Assembly (NCBI RefSeq): GCF_013366925.1 | Contig: NZ_JAALDK010000002.1 | Location: 496,001-560,000 of the forward strand | Reading direction: 5' to 3' | Source: Paraburkholderia youngii | GTDB taxonomy: Bacteria; Pseudomonadota; Gammaproteobacteria; Burkholderiales; Burkholderiaceae | DNA: 64,000 nucleotides | In this document: one piece after another, positions 63,177-64,000 of the stretch | How positions within the stretch are numbered: position 1 is the stretch's first letter | How the letters are laid out: each line of letters starts with the position of its first letter | Position numbers and translations under genes: made by a program | Notes under the pieces: generated by a model | Told to the model about the DNA's origin: nothing | Seen by the model: only the letters and a program-made list of their open reading frames with translations | The model's database searches: none

Positions 63177-63884
63177 TCAGGACAGGATCAGCTTGCCGTA
63201 CAACGCGTTCGCACGGCTCAGATGGGCGTGCATCGCCTGTGCGGCGGCCTCGCCGTCATGGCGTGCGATGGCCTCGACGATCCGTTCGTGCTCGGCGAGC
63301 GTCAGTTGCTCGGCGCCGGGCGCGCGCACCATCGGCCGATAGTATTCGGCGGCCCAACTGAAGATCGATTCGACGATGGACGGATAGATCGGATTGCCGG
63401 TAATCGCCGCGATCTCTCGATGAAACGCCATATCGCGCTCGACAAACGCATCGCGGTCCGCGAGCGCCGCGCGTTGTTCCCGCACCTTCGCGCGCAGGCG
63501 TTCGATATCGGTGTCGCTTGCGCGCTCGGCGGCCATCCTGGCGGTGCCGGTTTCGAGAAAGAGCCGCGCTGACTTCAAGTGATCGAGCATGTCCGGCTGC
63601 GTGCGCAGCAGATGCATCGTGCCGACCGCGATCTGCGCGATCAGGCTTTGCGCGGTGGGCACGACGACCCGCGCGCGCTCGCCGTGCGCGATTTCGACGA
63701 TGCCCGCGCGTTCGAGCGTTTGCAGCGCCTCGCGGATAGCCGGCCTGCCCACGCCATAGGTTTCCATCAGCTCGCGCTCCGATGGCAATTGCTCGCCGGG
63801 CGCGACCTGGCCCGACTGGATGCGCTCCATCAGCCGGTCCAGCACTTCCTGATATAGCTTGCGCCGCTGAATCGTTTCGGCCAT
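63177..63884 (-). CDS. GntR/FadR-family regulator (FCD domain)
   Basis: 235 residues from ATG 63884. Winged helix at residues 1-75: YQEVLDRLMERIQSGQVAPGEQ, LPSERELMETYGVGRPAIREA, LQTLERAGIV. The FCD effector domain follows with metal/ligand residues in DMAFHREIAAITGN and LAEHERIVEAIARHDG. This is the NanR/FadR group that often senses sugar acids or their phosphates. It lies 42 bases downstream of the partial kinase gene on the same strand and converges with LysR. A dual control of the apiose-type pathway is suggested. No operator dyad was identified. Confidence 0.88.
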   Translation of the reverse strand: MAETIQRRKLYQEVLDRLMERIQSGQVAPGEQLPSERELMETYGVGRPAIREALQTLERAGIVEIAHGERARVVVPTAQSLIAQIAVGTMHLLRTQPDMLDHLKSARLFLETGTARMAAERASDTDIERLRAKVREQRAALADRDAFVERDMAFHREIAAITGNPIYPSIVESIFSWAAEYYRPMVRAPGAEQLTLAEHERIVEAIARHDGEAAAQAMHAHLSRANALYGKLILS

Positions 63885-63926
63885 TACGGTTGCTCGCGTC
63901 GATGACTCGCGTCGAAGAAACCAACA

Positions 63927-64000
63927 TTATTCCAGAAGCCGTCCCGCGCGCACCGAGCCGAAGAACGACGCCGCGCCGACCTGGCCGCCCTTCAGCGCGA
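63927..64000 (-). CDS. C-terminus of a probable DUF1537-type sugar-acid kinase (cut by window end)
   Basis: Only the last 24 codons are in the window: ALKGGQVGAASFFGSVRAG then RLLE and the stop at 63927. The sequence LKGGQVGxxxFF is typical of the C-terminus of four-carbon acid sugar kinases (DUF1537/NBD_C), the family containing 3-oxo-isoapionate kinase (OiaK). As its gene is in the same direction just upstream of the GntR gene, a kinase acting on the oxo-isoapionate intermediate is proposed. Assignment rests on a short tail, so it is tentative. Confidence 0.5.
   Translation of the reverse strand, partial: ALKGGQVGAASFFGSVRAGRLLE

Overview
The window is GC-rich, gene-dense proteobacterial DNA that looks like a Burkholderiaceae (Paraburkholderia/Burkholderia-type) replicon. 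This rests on the DUF4148 lipoprotein, DUF1328 and YciF-like stress genes, LigD with small heat-shock proteins, many LacI/LysR/TetR regulators, NodT-type efflux, and a D-apiose-type cluster with a RuBisCO-like protein of the kind described in Paraburkholderia. The organism is inferred; no rRNA or other marker is present.

Layout. 0-7 kb: a 5'-truncated gene of unknown function, a membrane protein that looks frameshifted, a decayed alpha/beta hydrolase and a large lipoprotein of unknown function. 7.3-10.6 kb: a uronate module (MFS transporter, LacI regulator, uronate dehydrogenase) whose two promoters carry matching GGAAAACGTTTTCC-type operators. 10.8-14.3 kb: a histidine-rich repeat protein, an exported protein, a methyltransferase and an integrase remnant. 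14.5-18.9 kb: a second sugar module (ribokinase-type kinase, MFS transporter, DapA-family lyase, LacI) with two identical TGTAAGCGCTAACA operators. 19.1-29.5 kb: a chemoreceptor, an SDR, and an RND efflux system with its TetR regulator and outer-membrane factor; both efflux promoters carry a 24-bp GTGACY-N12-RGTCAC dyad.

29.5-40.5 kb is a stress-gene zone with clear decay: YciF-like protein, three small heat-shock proteins, a chimeric Nramp fragment, a frameshifted PRC-barrel gene, a DNA ligase D lacking its phosphoesterase domain, a GNAT enzyme, DUF1328, small lipoproteins, a tRNA 5' fragment and a LysR remnant. 40.7-47.7 kb holds malic enzyme with a divergent LysR, a PLP-dependent decarboxylase, a collapsed EamA/hydrolase remnant, and a TetR/SDR pair.

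47.8-64.0 kb is the most interesting part: about 14 kb of tightly packed minus-strand genes with repeated 4-bp stop/start overlaps. They encode two ribose-type ABC importers (one with ATPase and permease fused into one 824-residue protein), an SMP-30 lactonase, a RuBisCO-like protein with RuBisCO active-site residues, a Gfo/Idh/MocA dehydrogenase and a protein I match to D-apionate lactonase. LysR and GntR regulators lie at the upstream end, and a probable DUF1537-type sugar-acid kinase is cut by the window edge. Together they fit import and oxidation of D-apiose (or a close branched sugar) to a lactone, lactone opening, phosphorylation and RLP-mediated cleavage. The oxidoisomerase expected in that route is not in the window.
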